The notes beneath the pieces are model-generated. The model saw nothing but the letters and a program-made list of their open reading frames with translations. It was not told the origin of the DNA and did not search any database. This document shows, piece after piece, positions 1 through 7,372 of a stretch of 8,170 bases of DNA. Within the stretch, counting starts at the first letter, position 1. Each line of letters starts with the position of its first letter. A program made the translations under genes and the position numbers. Origin of the DNA: Roseimaritima sp. (GTDB lineage: Bacteria > Planctomycetota > Planctomycetia > Pirellulales > Pirellulaceae); contig SLFV01000434.1 of the NCBI GenBank assembly GCA_007124075.1, positions 1-8,170 on the forward strand, given 5' to 3'.

Positions 1-543
1 AAGCTTTAAATCGCAAATCCGCTGCCAAGCCAATTGCGTGCCGTCCAGGTAGTCTTTCAAAGGATTGTCGGGGATCAATCCACTTTGATGGATCAATAAA
101 TGCTCGATGGTGATGGCGTCTTTTCCGTGCACGCCGAATGCGGGAAAGAAATCAGCGACCTTTGCCCCCAAACACAATTGCCCCTGTTCATACAGATGCA
201 TGATACTGGTGCCCGTCGCAATCGGCTTGGTAAGCGAGGCCAAATCAAACAGGGTATCAACCGTCATCGCTTCCGCTTTGGGTTGCAGTTGTTTGTTGCC
301 AAACGCTTCCAAGTAGGCGATCCGACCTTGGCGGCCAAAGCAGATCACACAGCCTGGCATTTTCCGCTCCGCGATTCCTTGTTCGGCCAACTGTGCGACT
401 CGCCCCAATTGCTCCGCGGCAAATCCAGCCTGCTGGGGCGGCACGACTGGCAGTCCTTGTGCCAGGACAAAACCCGCTTCGCCCACAAGCCAGCTAACCA
501 TGATCATCACGCTCATGGTCCGAAAACAAAATCCCATCGCCAT
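1..543 (-). CDS. Exported serine hydrolase, beta-lactamase/class C PBP-like fold (N-terminal part, cut by window edge)
   Basis: The reading frame is open from an ATG at 543 down to base 1, giving 181 residues without the C-terminus. Residues 1-29 look like a signal peptide: a hydrophobic MSVMIMVSWLVGEAG core ending in FVLAQ before GLP, so the enzyme should act in the periplasm or outside the cell. A catalytic SxxK motif is seen as DLASLTKPIATG (Ser103, Lys106), followed by IEHLLIHQSGLIPD, the typical second block of class C beta-lactamase/esterase-type serine hydrolases. The YxN motif would fall just outside the window. The family includes beta-lactamases, D,D-peptidases and esterases; the substrate cannot be told here. 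ATG 543 was chosen because it places the signal peptide at the N-terminus and no in-frame ATG lies just upstream. It is 109 bp downstream of the cysteine-cluster gene on the same strand. A plus-strand ORF over this region is only its shadow. Confidence 0.9.
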   Translation of the reverse strand, partial: MAMGFCFRTMSVMIMVSWLVGEAGFVLAQGLPVVPPQQAGFAAEQLGRVAQLAEQGIAERKMPGCVICFGRQGRIAYLEAFGNKQLQPKAEAMTVDTLFDLASLTKPIATGTSIMHLYEQGQLCLGAKVADFFPAFGVHGKDAITIEHLLIHQSGLIPDNPLKDYLDGTQLAWQRICDLKL

Positions 544-652
544 GCTCCAAACAAACTGCCAGTGAAATACGTTCCGCGGTTGCCGATTCGGGGCAAACCA
601 CGCGCACGCTAGTGTAACGGTGCCAGCCTCAGTTGCACGAATCCACAGGCGG

Positions 653-1108
653 TTACGCCAACGGCAACGAGGTTTGGCGTCGACTGCGGACACCCTGTCC
701 CGGTTCGGGCCCAAAGCGTGCGTCACAATACTCAACGATCTGCTCGGGGGTTTCAAAATAGGTGTCGTAGACCCAGTCGTCCTCATATTCGCAGGCGTCG
801 GTCGTGTAGTCGCGACAGATCTGTGGACGGGTTTCGTAGATACCGCACCGGTGGTCGGCTTGCAAATGTTTGCACGTCGTATGGACCAATAAATACCATG
901 TTCCATCGTCGACGAATACCGATGCGCGGTCATGGAGCAGGTACCAACGAATGAAGTCAAAATCGGCTCGGGTTTCCGGAGTATCGATCGGCAACGCAAA
1001 ATAGCGACAACACTTTGCGGTGCAGTATTGGCAAAGGTTTTCTCCCGGCGGTAACGCGCTCCGCCGCGGCTTCTGGATGGGTGGTGCCGTCATTGCAGTA
1101 TTGGTCAT
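653..1108 (-). CDS. YkgJ-type cysteine-cluster protein (putative zinc/iron-chelating domain)
   Basis: This 151-residue soluble protein has nine cysteines. The N-terminal cluster is CxxCxxxCC (Cys26, 29, 33, 34, in NLCQYCTAKCCRYF). A second group follows at Cys79, Cys88, Cys98 and Cys106, with the motif CGIYETRPQICRDY. This spacing, and the C-x-IY-x-x-RP-x-x-CR signature, define the YkgJ/UPF0153 family, thought to bind a metal such as zinc or iron; its biochemical role is not settled. Length is normal for the family. No signal peptide or membrane segment is seen, so it is probably cytoplasmic. The first ATG (1108) is used; Met6 is an alternative, and neither has a strong Shine-Dalgarno sequence. 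It is transcribed divergently from the purU-like gene across a 105-bp gap. The family call is firm; the function is unknown. Confidence 0.9.
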   Translation of the reverse strand: MTNTAMTAPPIQKPRRSALPPGENLCQYCTAKCCRYFALPIDTPETRADFDFIRWYLLHDRASVFVDDGTWYLLVHTTCKHLQADHRCGIYETRPQICRDYTTDACEYEDDWVYDTYFETPEQIVEYCDARFGPEPGQGVRSRRQTSLPLA

Positions 1109-1115
1109 TGTCCGG

Positions 1116-1144
1116 ATGCTAGGTTATCGACTAGGTTGTTGCAA
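1116..1144 (-). promoter_or_regulatory. Candidate sigma70-type promoter of the cysteine-cluster gene
   Basis: Read on the minus strand, TTGCAA (1144-1139) is followed after exactly 17 bases by TAGCAT (1121-1116); each hexamer matches 4 of 6 consensus bases. The -10 box would end only 7 bases before the ATG at 1108, implying a leaderless or nearly leaderless transcript, which fits the lack of a clear ribosome binding site. Planctomycete promoters are poorly defined, so this is a weak prediction from pattern only. Confidence 0.2.
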
Positions 1145-1213
1145 AACAAACAGGCCTCAAGGGTTACCTGAAACTAACAGACCGCCACAGGATCGAACAG
1201 GGTTGAAACAAAG

Positions 1214-2077
1214 ATGGAAGTCGTGATAACCGCACTGGGGCCCGATAATTCGGGGCTGGCAGATCCGATCATTCACTACATTACCGGGCAAGGGGCACGG
1301 ATTTCGGAAATCCAGATGTACGATCATGATGACGAACAACTGTTCGCAATGATGTGCCGTGCAAGTTTTGACCCTCAACAAATCGGTTTTGCGACGATTC
1401 AAGATGCGATGCGTCAGATCGGGGAACATACCCAATTGGCGATTCGTGTTTGGAGCGTGGACAGGCGACAGGGTAAACCTAAATTGGCACTGTGTGGCAC
1501 CTATGTTACGCACACGCCACGAGCGATTTTGGAGGGGGTTCGCAGCGGGCGGATCGCAGCCACCGTGCCCGTTCTAATCAGCAATCGCCGCAAGTTGGCC
1601 GCGTTGGCGGCTGAGTATGACGTCCCCTTTCGGCTGATCGGCGACCAGGAAGGTCGCGCCGACGATGCGCTGCTGGTGGAAACTCTGGACGAGTTCGACA
1701 TCGATTACGTTGTGCTGGCCCGCTACATGCGCGTGCTACCAGCGAGCACCTGCTGGCAGTTTGCCGGCGGCCGAATCATCAACCTGCACCACGGCTTGCT
1801 TCCGGGATTCCCCGGTTTTCGTCCCTACCACGATGCTTTCGCGGTCCGTATGTTGACCTTTGGCGCAACCTGTCACTTCATCATTCCGGAACTGGATGCG
1901 GGCAACCAGATTATCAATCAACGCACCTTTAGCGTGGAACCCGGGACACCACTGAACCACATTATCGCGCAAGGAGAAACGGAAAACGAACCGATCTGCT
2001 TGGCCGAAGGGGTTCGCCGGGTTATCGATCGCGAGGTCCATTTACGTTTCCATCGCGTTGTCGCGCAACGCCACTAA
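1214..2077 (+). CDS. purU: Formyltetrahydrofolate deformylase-like protein (PurU family)
   Basis: The 287-residue product matches PurU end to end. An N-terminal ACT-type regulatory domain (residues 1-85, starting VVITALGPDNSGLADPI) is followed by a formyltransferase-fold catalytic domain (about 90-287). Typical PurU blocks are seen: DYVVLARYMRVLP (165-176), RIINLHHGLLPGFPG (187-201) and a C-terminal RRVIDREVHLRFHRVV. The Asn-His-Asp triad of the formyltransferase fold is kept as Asn190, His192 and Asp228, with the same 38-residue Asn-to-Asp spacing as GAR transformylase. PurU hydrolyses 10-formyl-tetrahydrofolate to formate and tetrahydrofolate in the cytoplasm, supplying formate and balancing the C1 pool. 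Odd points: the usual HHS is HHG (Gly194), and the usual LDEGPII is LDAGNQI. In-frame stop TAA at 1175 and absence of another start fix ATG 1214; the ribosome binding site is weak. The phosphoesterase-like gene follows after 14 bp. Confidence 0.9.
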   Translation: MEVVITALGPDNSGLADPIIHYITGQGARISEIQMYDHDDEQLFAMMCRASFDPQQIGFATIQDAMRQIGEHTQLAIRVWSVDRRQGKPKLALCGTYVTHTPRAILEGVRSGRIAATVPVLISNRRKLAALAAEYDVPFRLIGDQEGRADDALLVETLDEFDIDYVVLARYMRVLPASTCWQFAGGRIINLHHGLLPGFPGFRPYHDAFAVRMLTFGATCHFIIPELDAGNQIINQRTFSVEPGTPLNHIIAQGETENEPICLAEGVRRVIDREVHLRFHRVVAQRH

Positions 2078-2081
2078 AGTC

Positions 2082-2086
2082 GGGGA
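2082..2086 (+). promoter_or_regulatory. Shine-Dalgarno supporting a GTG start
   Basis: GGGGA lies 5 bases before GTG 2092 and 8 bases before the in-frame GTG 2095. It sits in the 14-bp space after the purU stop, which supports translation of the phosphoesterase-like gene from a shared transcript. Confidence 0.45.
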
Positions 2087-2091
2087 CCGTC

Positions 2092-2511
2092 GTGGTGGAT
2101 CCGAAACCTGCCCGCTACGCCATTTTGTTCCACGATGCTCCGCGAACCCCGCCTCGGGGACGTGGCCCGCATTACGATTGGATGTTTGAAACACCCACCG
2201 ATCTGGAAACGTGGGCAACCGCAACGCTGCCCCAATGTGGGCAGACTGCGGTAGCCGCAGATTTGCTCGCCCCGCACCGCAAACACTATTTGACCTACGA
2301 AGGTGTTGTGTCAGGCGGTCGCGGTACCGTACGACGAGTGGAATCGGGCCGCTATTGTTTATTGGCCAGCGGGGCTTCGTCACGACACTTTCAGTTGACC
2401 CCCGCATCCAATGTGCGACGCGGATTACAACCCGAAGATGCCTATTGCGTTTTGCTGGAACGCAACGCGGGGGCATGGTCGTTGCGTGTAAGCGAGTTGC
2501 CCACGCGATAG
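2092..2511 (+). CDS. Stand-alone LigD N-terminal (3'-phosphoesterase) domain-like protein
   Basis: This 139-residue protein resembles the phosphoesterase domain at the N-terminus of DNA ligase D, here without ligase or polymerase domains. Visible blocks are RYAILFHDAP (8-17), PHYDWMFE (26-33), an HxxxY motif in PHRKHYLTYEG (61-71) and VSGGRGTVRR (73-82). In bacterial LigD this domain trims 3'-phosphate and ribonucleotide ends during end joining, using His and Asp residues and a divalent metal. His14, His27, Asp29, His62 and Tyr66 appear to correspond to the LigD His42, His48, Asp50, His84 and Tyr88. The Arg two places after the Asp is Met31 here, and the N-terminal Arg/Asp/Glu part is absent, so activity is uncertain. 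Compared with LigD, about seven extra residues lie between the first two His. Start GTG 2092 (GTG 2095 also possible) follows GGGGA at 2082-2086. It is probably co-transcribed with purU; its last 70 bp overlap the convergent gene. Confidence 0.8.
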   Translation: MVDPKPARYAILFHDAPRTPPRGRGPHYDWMFETPTDLETWATATLPQCGQTAVAADLLAPHRKHYLTYEGVVSGGRGTVRRVESGRYCLLASGASSRHFQLTPASNVRRGLQPEDAYCVLLERNAGAWSLRVSELPTR

Positions 2512-3254
2512 CCGACCAGTTCCAGTCGAGCCATATGAGTCAGTGGACCGCGAGGCTGGAAGGACTGGACTGCTCCGGGACCAGTCCGACCCGTCATTGA
2601 TAGCATCCCATCATCCAAGCGAATGGATTCGATGATCACCGGAGTATTGACGTAATTTTTGTGTTCACTAGGAATGGTTACCAGAGCGACGGGGCGCGTT
2701 TGCAGCGAATTCTTGTCCCACAGCACTTCGATCTCATTCTTTGCAGCTTCGCTGGAAATACCATGGGCAAAATTGGCAATCGGCAAATGCAGTGCGCCAG
2801 CACGCAGGTTTTGCAATCGTAACGCCAACACATTGGGCTGCTCGGTCAGTTCAACCGACAACTCAAAGGAAATCACGGTGTCAATGTGCCCTTCTTTATA
2901 ACGGGCCGCCGCCAGGAGCTTGCCATCCTGAATTTTTACTCTTGGATCTTCGGTTCCAGGCGGTAACAACAACGGATACTCCTCGGGCAGCGAGGCCGAC
3001 AACCAGGCGTTAATCTGAGCGTCACTGAACTGAGCCTGCCAGCTACCGGCACGTTGTACATCAGCCTGCAACCGTTCCACTTGTTCGACCAGTTCCTGGC
3101 TAACAGCCTGAGCGTTTTCAATCGGCTGCTGTCGTGCCAACTGATAGAACTCCGGAACCAAACGAGATTGCCGATAGCCCCAAAGGGCCAAGATCGCGAC
3201 CAGAACTCCCACGATCAGGCCCAACGCCGCGACTCGTTTCACCCACCATTTCAT
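2442..3254 (-). CDS. Membrane-anchored protein of unknown function (single N-terminal helix)
   Basis: I do not recognise this 270-residue protein with certainty. Residues 5-27 form one strongly hydrophobic helix (RVAALGLIVGVLVAILALWG) behind a basic MKWWVKR, so it is probably an inner-membrane protein with an extracytoplasmic body. Residues 43-70 are a polar, helix-forming stretch with coiled-coil character. The body has FSDAQINAWLSASLPEEYP (76-94) and alternating hydrophobic beta-like segments up to about residue 225. The 'F-x-x-x-Q-INAWL' start followed by beta strands vaguely recalls the YpmS (DUF2140) type of anchored protein; this is a weak comparison. The gene starts 27 bp after the stop of the giant exported protein on the same strand, so the two are likely one operon. 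Its last 23 codons overlap the end of the convergent phosphoesterase-like gene. ATG 3254 is supported by a good ribosome binding site. Confidence 0.75.
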   Translation of the reverse strand: MKWWVKRVAALGLIVGVLVAILALWGYRQSRLVPEFYQLARQQPIENAQAVSQELVEQVERLQADVQRAGSWQAQFSDAQINAWLSASLPEEYPLLLPPGTEDPRVKIQDGKLLAAARYKEGHIDTVISFELSVELTEQPNVLALRLQNLRAGALHLPIANFAHGISSEAAKNEIEVLWDKNSLQTRPVALVTIPSEHKNYVNTPVIIESIRLDDGMLSMTGRTGPGAVQSFQPRGPLTHMARLELVGYRVGNSLTRNDHAPALRSSKTQ

Positions 3255-3262
3255 ATCAATGC

Positions 3263-3269
3263 TTCCCTC
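3263..3269 (-). promoter_or_regulatory. Strong ribosome binding site of the membrane-anchored protein gene
   Basis: On the minus strand GAGGGAA (3269-3263) lies 8 bases before ATG 3254, close to the ideal Shine-Dalgarno sequence and spacing. It lies in the 27-bp gap after the upstream gene's stop and fixes the start of the second gene of the pair. Confidence 0.6.
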
Positions 3270-3281
3270 GCTTCGCGCTCT

Positions 3282-6200
3282 TTATCTTAGCGGGTTGGGC
3301 AACCAATTGCGGAGTCGCTCCGCGATACCCGGCAGCGGTGACCCCTCAGCCTCGGCGCCACCTGGATCGACGGACCCCGTGGCGATGGTTAACCCCATGA
3401 GAAAGCGTCCCCAGTAGGAATCAAACAGCTTGGCCGCTGCAGTGAGATCCCCCTGACGCATTTTTTTCGCAGCAAGAAACGTCTGGCTTTGCAGTTCCGT
3501 CCGTTCGGCGGGTGTGAGGAAAAAATCGTACAACCGCACATCATCGATCCAGACCTTTCCTGGGGTCAAAAGGTCAATCGTCAGTCGCAAGTCTTCGATA
3601 TCGTCATCGGGCAGACGTGGAATCTCCAGCATCAGGGGCTCGATTTGCCAATTCCCGTCCGTTCGGGGTTGAAAAGTCTTGCTGGATCGAAACGGTTGGT
3701 CACGCCGCCGCCCTTCTATCGATACCTGCAGCGACAGGGGGGCGGTCGACGGCGTTTGAACTAAACAGCGGGCCTGCAAGGAAACGGCCAAACGCCCCGT
3801 CGCCGGTGGACGAAATGACGAACTGATCGCCCAGGTCTTGGCGTTATTGCTGCTATTGGTCAGCAGTAGCGAATGTTTGTCATCAAAACCGAGAGAGGCA
3901 AGCTGAACACTGCCGGGGGGATGTTGCGCGACCATCCAGCCCGGAATGCTCTGGTCGGCTAACTCGCTGAAACTACCGTTCAACAGTTCCGGGTAGACAC
4001 GTGGTGTGGTCAGCAAAGCGACGCGAGCGGCTAAATCCTGGACTCGATCGCTGATACGCTGCAGCGTCTGAGGGTCGATGTTTCTTCGTTCCCGCCACGT
4101 AACCAAGCAAGCAGGACGATCGGTTCGGCCGGCAACCAGTTGTCCCGGTTCAACCAGCAGCATGTGCCGGTTCTGTGCAGCACCGTTGCCTCGTTGGGCA
4201 GAAGAATGTGACTTTTTAAGTGACGTGAAATCCACTTCTTGGTCAAACTCCAGATCGACGGCTAGCGGCCACGGGGCTAGATTCACAACCGAAATGACAC
4301 TCTGTTCGGCCCCCCGCCATTGCCGGACCCGGAGACTGGAAGGTGCCCCGTTTTCCGCAGGAACGGTGGCCATCGTAGCCGCTGGTAGTTGCGTGAAGGA
4401 CCGAAACAGCTCGCGAGTCGCAGCCTCCTGCCCCAAAGGCACGGTCCACCCCCCCACTGCCAAAACCTGAGCATCAAAGTCCTCGAAGCTGCCAATCAAC
4501 TGCTGACGATAACGACGCTGAACAGGAGTCGGATGTGTAAGCACGGGAACGGTCTGCACTGTGTTTACCGGGGAAATACCACGCGTCACGTCGATCCCGC
4601 GAGTGATCGTTGGCGGGCGAAAAACCAATCGCCCAGCAGCCTTTGCCGCGGTTAATTGTTTTTCCGAATGACGAAGCGCATCCGCTTCGGCCGCCGCAGC
4701 ATACCTCGCTATGTCGTCAAACACCGATTCATGGACCAACCCCAGCGGTACAATCCTGGGATGCTGACCAATTTGTCCCCAATCCAACCCCCTTGGAAAA
4801 CCGACGCCATCGTGATCATCGAATTCGGTTGGCAGCAGAAACAACCGCCGCTCCCCTAATCGATCGGCCAGTGCATGGTACGCGCTGCTCACCTGAGCGG
4901 CACGCCAGTCAGCAAACGACTCCAGTTCTTCCTCGGATAACCGTTCAGTCGGTGCGTTCTCCGAAACCGTTTCCTGCTTGCTTGCCCATCTGCGAAATCG
5001 GTCTACCGTGTTGCGGTCCTGATTCCAAGATAGCGGTGTCGGTTGAGCAAAACTGCCACCGTGAAGTTGCAGCCCGACACCCACAAACGACGGGTGTGTT
5101 TTGTAGCGTTGATTGAAATAATCAATAATCTGGATCAACTCCTCTTGCACGCTGGAGTGCAGAAAATTGTACTGGGCGATCACCCCGTTACCTGAAACAA
5201 AATCTGTCCTCGGCGTGCGTCCCCAGGCATCGGTGGGACGGATGCCAGAGTCAGGCTGTTGTCCGGCCACCTGATCCAGTCGGCGGGTGGGCATATTCAA
5301 GTCCAACGCCGGGATAAGACGCAGCCCAGCGCGAGCGAATAACCGCAGGTACAATTCGACGACATCTTTTGGCATCGGATCACGACCGCGTGACGCCAAA
5401 CGTGCGGTCTGCAATTGGGGGGTCGCCGACCAAAAATCACACGGATACAGGCTGCTGCCGTTTCCCGCGACATTGACAATGGCAGCGTTAAAGCCTGCCC
5501 ACTGTAGATACTCCACCAACCGCTGTCCGGCGATCAAGTAACTGTGCCAATCCTCGATCACCAAACTGGAATCGGGATCCAGTTGGCCGCCGTCACCAAA
5601 AGCGGAATTGATCAGCGGTTTATCTAGATACAGTGCGGCCAAGCGACCACCCTGGCCTTGCGATCGGAACCGCCCGAACGTTTCTGCTCCCGGCAGAGGT
5701 TCACTCCCGAGCGACGGCACCAGCGGTCCTGCTTCGATGCGAATGGACTCGAAACGAACAGGTTCTTTTGTTTCTTGGTTGGTCAAAACAACGTAAGGCT
5801 TGCGGCACCTGGGCCAAAACACAATTCGGTGTTCCGACCAGCGATCCGCCGACGCCTGATCCACCGGGGCCGCAACCGCGATTCCCGTGTAGGTTCCTGT
5901 TGGCGGTAATTGCCCGTCCGCATCCGGTTGCATGATCGATACGCCCAACCGCATCGCACGCCCGTTCGGGTAACGCAGGATCAGCGTATGAGGCACGCCG
6001 GGCTGGACGATCGGTAGCGGGCTTGCATACCAACCCCCAGGACTGATCACCGCGATCGATTCGCCCGCATGCAGGTCTTCCCCCAACGGAACGCTGGAGG
6101 TGGGAGGTTCCAAACTGTTCAACAAACTGTTGACACTTGGAAAACCTGGTACTTCGGGCAGGACCCGCGGCAGTGACCAACTGCGCCGCAAAGGCTGGAT

Positions 6201-7172
6201 CCGTGCCACCAGCCGTGATGCGACTGCGGTTGATTCCGGCTGTTGATCCTCAATAACAACAACTTGAAAGCTGCGACTGGCAAAAACCCCGTCATCTCGC
6301 AGCAGAAACAAATCGGTACGCAGGGCAGAGATCCCGCCGCGTGAAGGTCGAACGCAACGCCATTGCAGTTCGTATGCGCCCTCACCCGCCGGCAACCTTA
6401 GAGGTCGATCTTGCGGAATTTGCAACCTACCCGTCGGTTCGACGCTGACAAGCCACTTCTGCTGGTCAACCAATTGGCCGCTGCGGGCTTTCCGAATCGC
6501 CAACAGCACTTCCACCGTAGGGTGCGGCAGCCTACCATCGACGGGAGATAACACAAGATCGAATGGAACCGTCTGCCCGCTACCGAATACCAGGCGGTCG
6601 CCATGCAAATTGACCTGCAGCGTATCCTCGGGGGCCCGAGTAATCTGCAGGTTTCCCTGTCCGGCAACCGGCACGGTGACCGGTCCAGCCCGTAACTCAG
6701 TCAGCGAGATTTCTTCGGTGATCGTGCGTTGGGGGAGAGCGTCCTGATCGGCGGACGCAGCAGGTCCTTCTGCGGCAAGCTGAACATTCAGACGAAGCGC
6801 ATCGCTCGCGTGAGGCTGCAAGCGAAACTCGAATCCGCCCGTTTGCAACGGACACGGGGGATGAAAGCGGATTGCTTGCTTTGACGCAGAAATCCGCAAC
6901 GCTCCCGAGGTCGTGGACTCCAAGCACAGGTTCGCCGGATGGGAAAAAATGGCATCCGCTGCGGCAACCTCCGGATGGATCGTCAGTGGGCTTTCAAGTT
7001 GCCACGTGACTTGCAAATGCATCGGAAGCGGGAAGGCACGCTCGCCCTCTCCGTCGGCTAGCGCGTTTGGTAGCGATTGCAGCCAAAGGCATCCCGCCGC
7101 CAACATCAAAACGACATTAGCACCACCCCGCAGGGCTGGACGAAAGCCCGACAGAGCTTGCGATCTAAACAT
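3282..7172 (-). CDS. Giant exported protein with glycoside-hydrolase-like TIM-barrel and C-terminal jelly-roll domain
   Basis: With the start at ATG 7172 the product has 1296 residues. Residues 1-39 form a signal peptide (basic start, core NVVLMLAAGCLWLQ, cleavage after PNALA before DGEGE). Residues 40-530 are beta-rich with no family I can name. Residues 532-912 look like a TIM-barrel of the family-10-like glycosidase type: FNAAIVNVAGNGSSLYP (561-577), a VELYLRLFARAGLRLIPAL block (605-623), FVGVGLQLHGGSF (696-708), LFLLPTEFDDHDGVG (777-791) and VLAVGGWTVPLG (903-914). A beta-domain follows (VISVVNLAPWPLAVDL, 959-974). A jelly-roll, carbohydrate-binding-like domain spans about 1062-1217, opening LLNGSFSELADQSIPGWM and closing VWIDDVRLYD; an alanine-rich helix lies near 1230-1260. 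It probably acts on polysaccharide outside the cytoplasm, but I cannot assign catalytic acids, so this is inference. The ORF stays open to an ATG at 7376; that start is rejected because it would bury the signal peptide. The ribosome binding site AAGGA (7188-7184) is 11 bases away. Confidence 0.8.
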   Translation of the reverse strand: MFRSQALSGFRPALRGGANVVLMLAAGCLWLQSLPNALADGEGERAFPLPMHLQVTWQLESPLTIHPEVAAADAIFSHPANLCLESTTSGALRISASKQAIRFHPPCPLQTGGFEFRLQPHASDALRLNVQLAAEGPAASADQDALPQRTITEEISLTELRAGPVTVPVAGQGNLQITRAPEDTLQVNLHGDRLVFGSGQTVPFDLVLSPVDGRLPHPTVEVLLAIRKARSGQLVDQQKWLVSVEPTGRLQIPQDRPLRLPAGEGAYELQWRCVRPSRGGISALRTDLFLLRDDGVFASRSFQVVVIEDQQPESTAVASRLVARIQPLRRSWSLPRVLPEVPGFPSVNSLLNSLEPPTSSVPLGEDLHAGESIAVISPGGWYASPLPIVQPGVPHTLILRYPNGRAMRLGVSIMQPDADGQLPPTGTYTGIAVAAPVDQASADRWSEHRIVFWPRCRKPYVVLTNQETKEPVRFESIRIEAGPLVPSLGSEPLPGAETFGRFRSQGQGGRLAALYLDKPLINSAFGDGGQLDPDSSLVIEDWHSYLIAGQRLVEYLQWAGFNAAIVNVAGNGSSLYPCDFWSATPQLQTARLASRGRDPMPKDVVELYLRLFARAGLRLIPALDLNMPTRRLDQVAGQQPDSGIRPTDAWGRTPRTDFVSGNGVIAQYNFLHSSVQEELIQIIDYFNQRYKTHPSFVGVGLQLHGGSFAQPTPLSWNQDRNTVDRFRRWASKQETVSENAPTERLSEEELESFADWRAAQVSSAYHALADRLGERRLFLLPTEFDDHDGVGFPRGLDWGQIGQHPRIVPLGLVHESVFDDIARYAAAAEADALRHSEKQLTAAKAAGRLVFRPPTITRGIDVTRGISPVNTVQTVPVLTHPTPVQRRYRQQLIGSFEDFDAQVLAVGGWTVPLGQEAATRELFRSFTQLPAATMATVPAENGAPSSLRVRQWRGAEQSVISVVNLAPWPLAVDLEFDQEVDFTSLKKSHSSAQRGNGAAQNRHMLLVEPGQLVAGRTDRPACLVTWRERRNIDPQTLQRISDRVQDLAARVALLTTPRVYPELLNGSFSELADQSIPGWMVAQHPPGSVQLASLGFDDKHSLLLTNSSNNAKTWAISSSFRPPATGRLAVSLQARCLVQTPSTAPLSLQVSIEGRRRDQPFRSSKTFQPRTDGNWQIEPLMLEIPRLPDDDIEDLRLTIDLLTPGKVWIDDVRLYDFFLTPAERTELQSQTFLAAKKMRQGDLTAAAKLFDSYWGRFLMGLTIATGSVDPGGAEAEGSPLPGIAERLRNWLPNPLR

Positions 7173-7372
7173 CCGTGATGCGGTCCTTGCCAATGTTCGT
7201 TCCGGACGCAGCAACCTGACAGTCCATATCTTTCCGTCGGGTCGATCATAAGCAGAGGGTCGCGTCGGGGTAAAGTGGAATTTGTCATAAAATGCAAGCC
7301 ACGACCCACGCAAATCGACCACCGACGACAAACGCTTCCGTCGCGGGCCGATCGATGGAATTCCAGAAAAAC

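Noticed and set aside
100..612. Plus-strand ORF of 170 codons
   Set aside because: It lies antisense to the serine hydrolase, whose frame has a signal peptide, SxxK and HQSGL motifs. The plus-strand product is rich in His, Arg and Pro with no recognisable pattern.
653..664. Hairpin GGCG-TTAC-CGCC-like sequence at the end of the cysteine-cluster gene as a terminator
   Set aside because: The stem is only about 4 bp, overlaps the stop codon and has no T-run.
2092..2511. Full bacterial NHEJ system (LigD with Ku)
   Set aside because: Only the phosphoesterase-like domain is present; no ligase, primase/polymerase or Ku sequence is found in the window.
4078..5116. Several plus-strand ORFs of 88-168 codons inside the giant gene
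   Set aside because: They are antisense shadows of a frame with clear domain structure, lack ribosome binding sites and have low-complexity composition.
5701..6180. Minus-strand ORF of 159 codons
   Set aside because: It is in another frame within the giant exported protein gene; its Gly/Arg/Ala-rich product shows no motifs.
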